A stretch of 64,000 nt of DNA from Paraburkholderia sp. DHOC27 (GTDB taxonomy: Bacteria > Pseudomonadota > Gammaproteobacteria > Burkholderiales > Burkholderiaceae), in contig NZ_QVQV01000001.1 of the NCBI RefSeq assembly GCF_003429005.1, positions 923,864-987,863 on the forward strand, in the 5' to 3' direction. Below the pieces are notes generated by a model, which was not told where the DNA came from, searched no databases, and saw only the letters and a program-made list of their open reading frames with translations. Every line of letters begins with the position of its first letter. Position 1 is the stretch's first letter. Below, in pieces: positions 63,935 through 64,000 of this stretch. Position numbers and translations under genes: made by a program.

Positions 63935-64000
63935 AAGGAACGGGGAACCCGGCTCGTATAGTCCAAGCCACGAAGGGTGTGAGGGTAAGTATCGAGCATT

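Overview
The window reads as chromosomal DNA of a high-GC betaproteobacterium of the Burkholderiaceae, most likely Paraburkholderia. Supporting signs are strong G/C-ending codon use, a Burkholderia-type trimeric porin, an HU protein with a lysine/alanine-rich tail, a MarR-EmrAB-OMF efflux operon and the gene order of the nitrate, formate and sugar clusters. I see no phage, insertion sequence, integrase or CRISPR array. The genus is inferred from family resemblance; no database was searched.

Layout. 65-4865: MarR regulator and a tripartite EmrAB/outer-membrane-lipoprotein exporter. 5004-9521: a ketopantoate-reductase-like protein, a small membrane protein, an XRE-cupin regulator and a POT peptide transporter. 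9522-10330: a large inverted-repeat element (copy 1). 10603-11049: HU-like protein. 11455-15889: an operon of a circularly permuted ATP-grasp ligase, an alpha-E protein, a transglutaminase and the Anbu proteasome homologue. 16205-20339: napEDABC periplasmic nitrate reductase, running straight into ccmABCDEFGHI (20391-27508), a complete System I cytochrome c maturation set that would supply the haem proteins NapB and NapC. 27605-30623: porin and YihY/BrkB-family membrane protein on the minus strand.

30907-39473 is a selenium-dependent formate dehydrogenase locus. It has fdnG with an in-frame UGA (Sec) and a clear SECIS hairpin, fdnH, fdnI, a second copy of the inverted-repeat element (in opposite orientation), fdhE, selB and the tRNA-Sec gene. 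selA, expected between fdhE and selB, is absent; a 31-codon ORF coupled to selB sits in its place. Just after tRNA-Sec lies an SRPBCC-type gene interrupted by one in-frame UGA.

40931-48371 holds a 1,837-residue hybrid (degenerate Ser/Thr kinase, AAA ATPase, GAF, PAS, histidine kinase) facing three tandem paralogous secreted proteins that I do not recognise. 48721-62782 is a sugar/polyol catabolic region: an SDR and an SMP-30 lactonase diverge from a long operon with two ribose-type ABC importers, a second SDR, split dihydroxyacetone-kinase subunits DhaK/DhaL, an RpiB-type isomerase and a SorC-family regulator. Tandem 14-bp palindromes with 18-bp periodicity at three places mark a probable SorC operator. 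A LacI regulator (62876-63922) closes the window. The gene set fits uptake of a C4 (tetritol/tetrulose) or similar small polyol, its oxidation, phosphorylation and isomerisation; the substrate is not proved by sequence.

The most unusual signals are: (1) two inverted-repeat elements each flanked by opposite strand-specific loss of C (T/G-rich on the left, A/C-rich on the right); (2) the missing selA beside an intact Sec-decoding locus, and a UGA-interrupted gene next to tRNA-Sec; (3) the tandem 18-bp-phased operators; (4) the three secreted paralogues; (5) catalytic-residue losses in the hybrid kinase and in one ABC ATPase.
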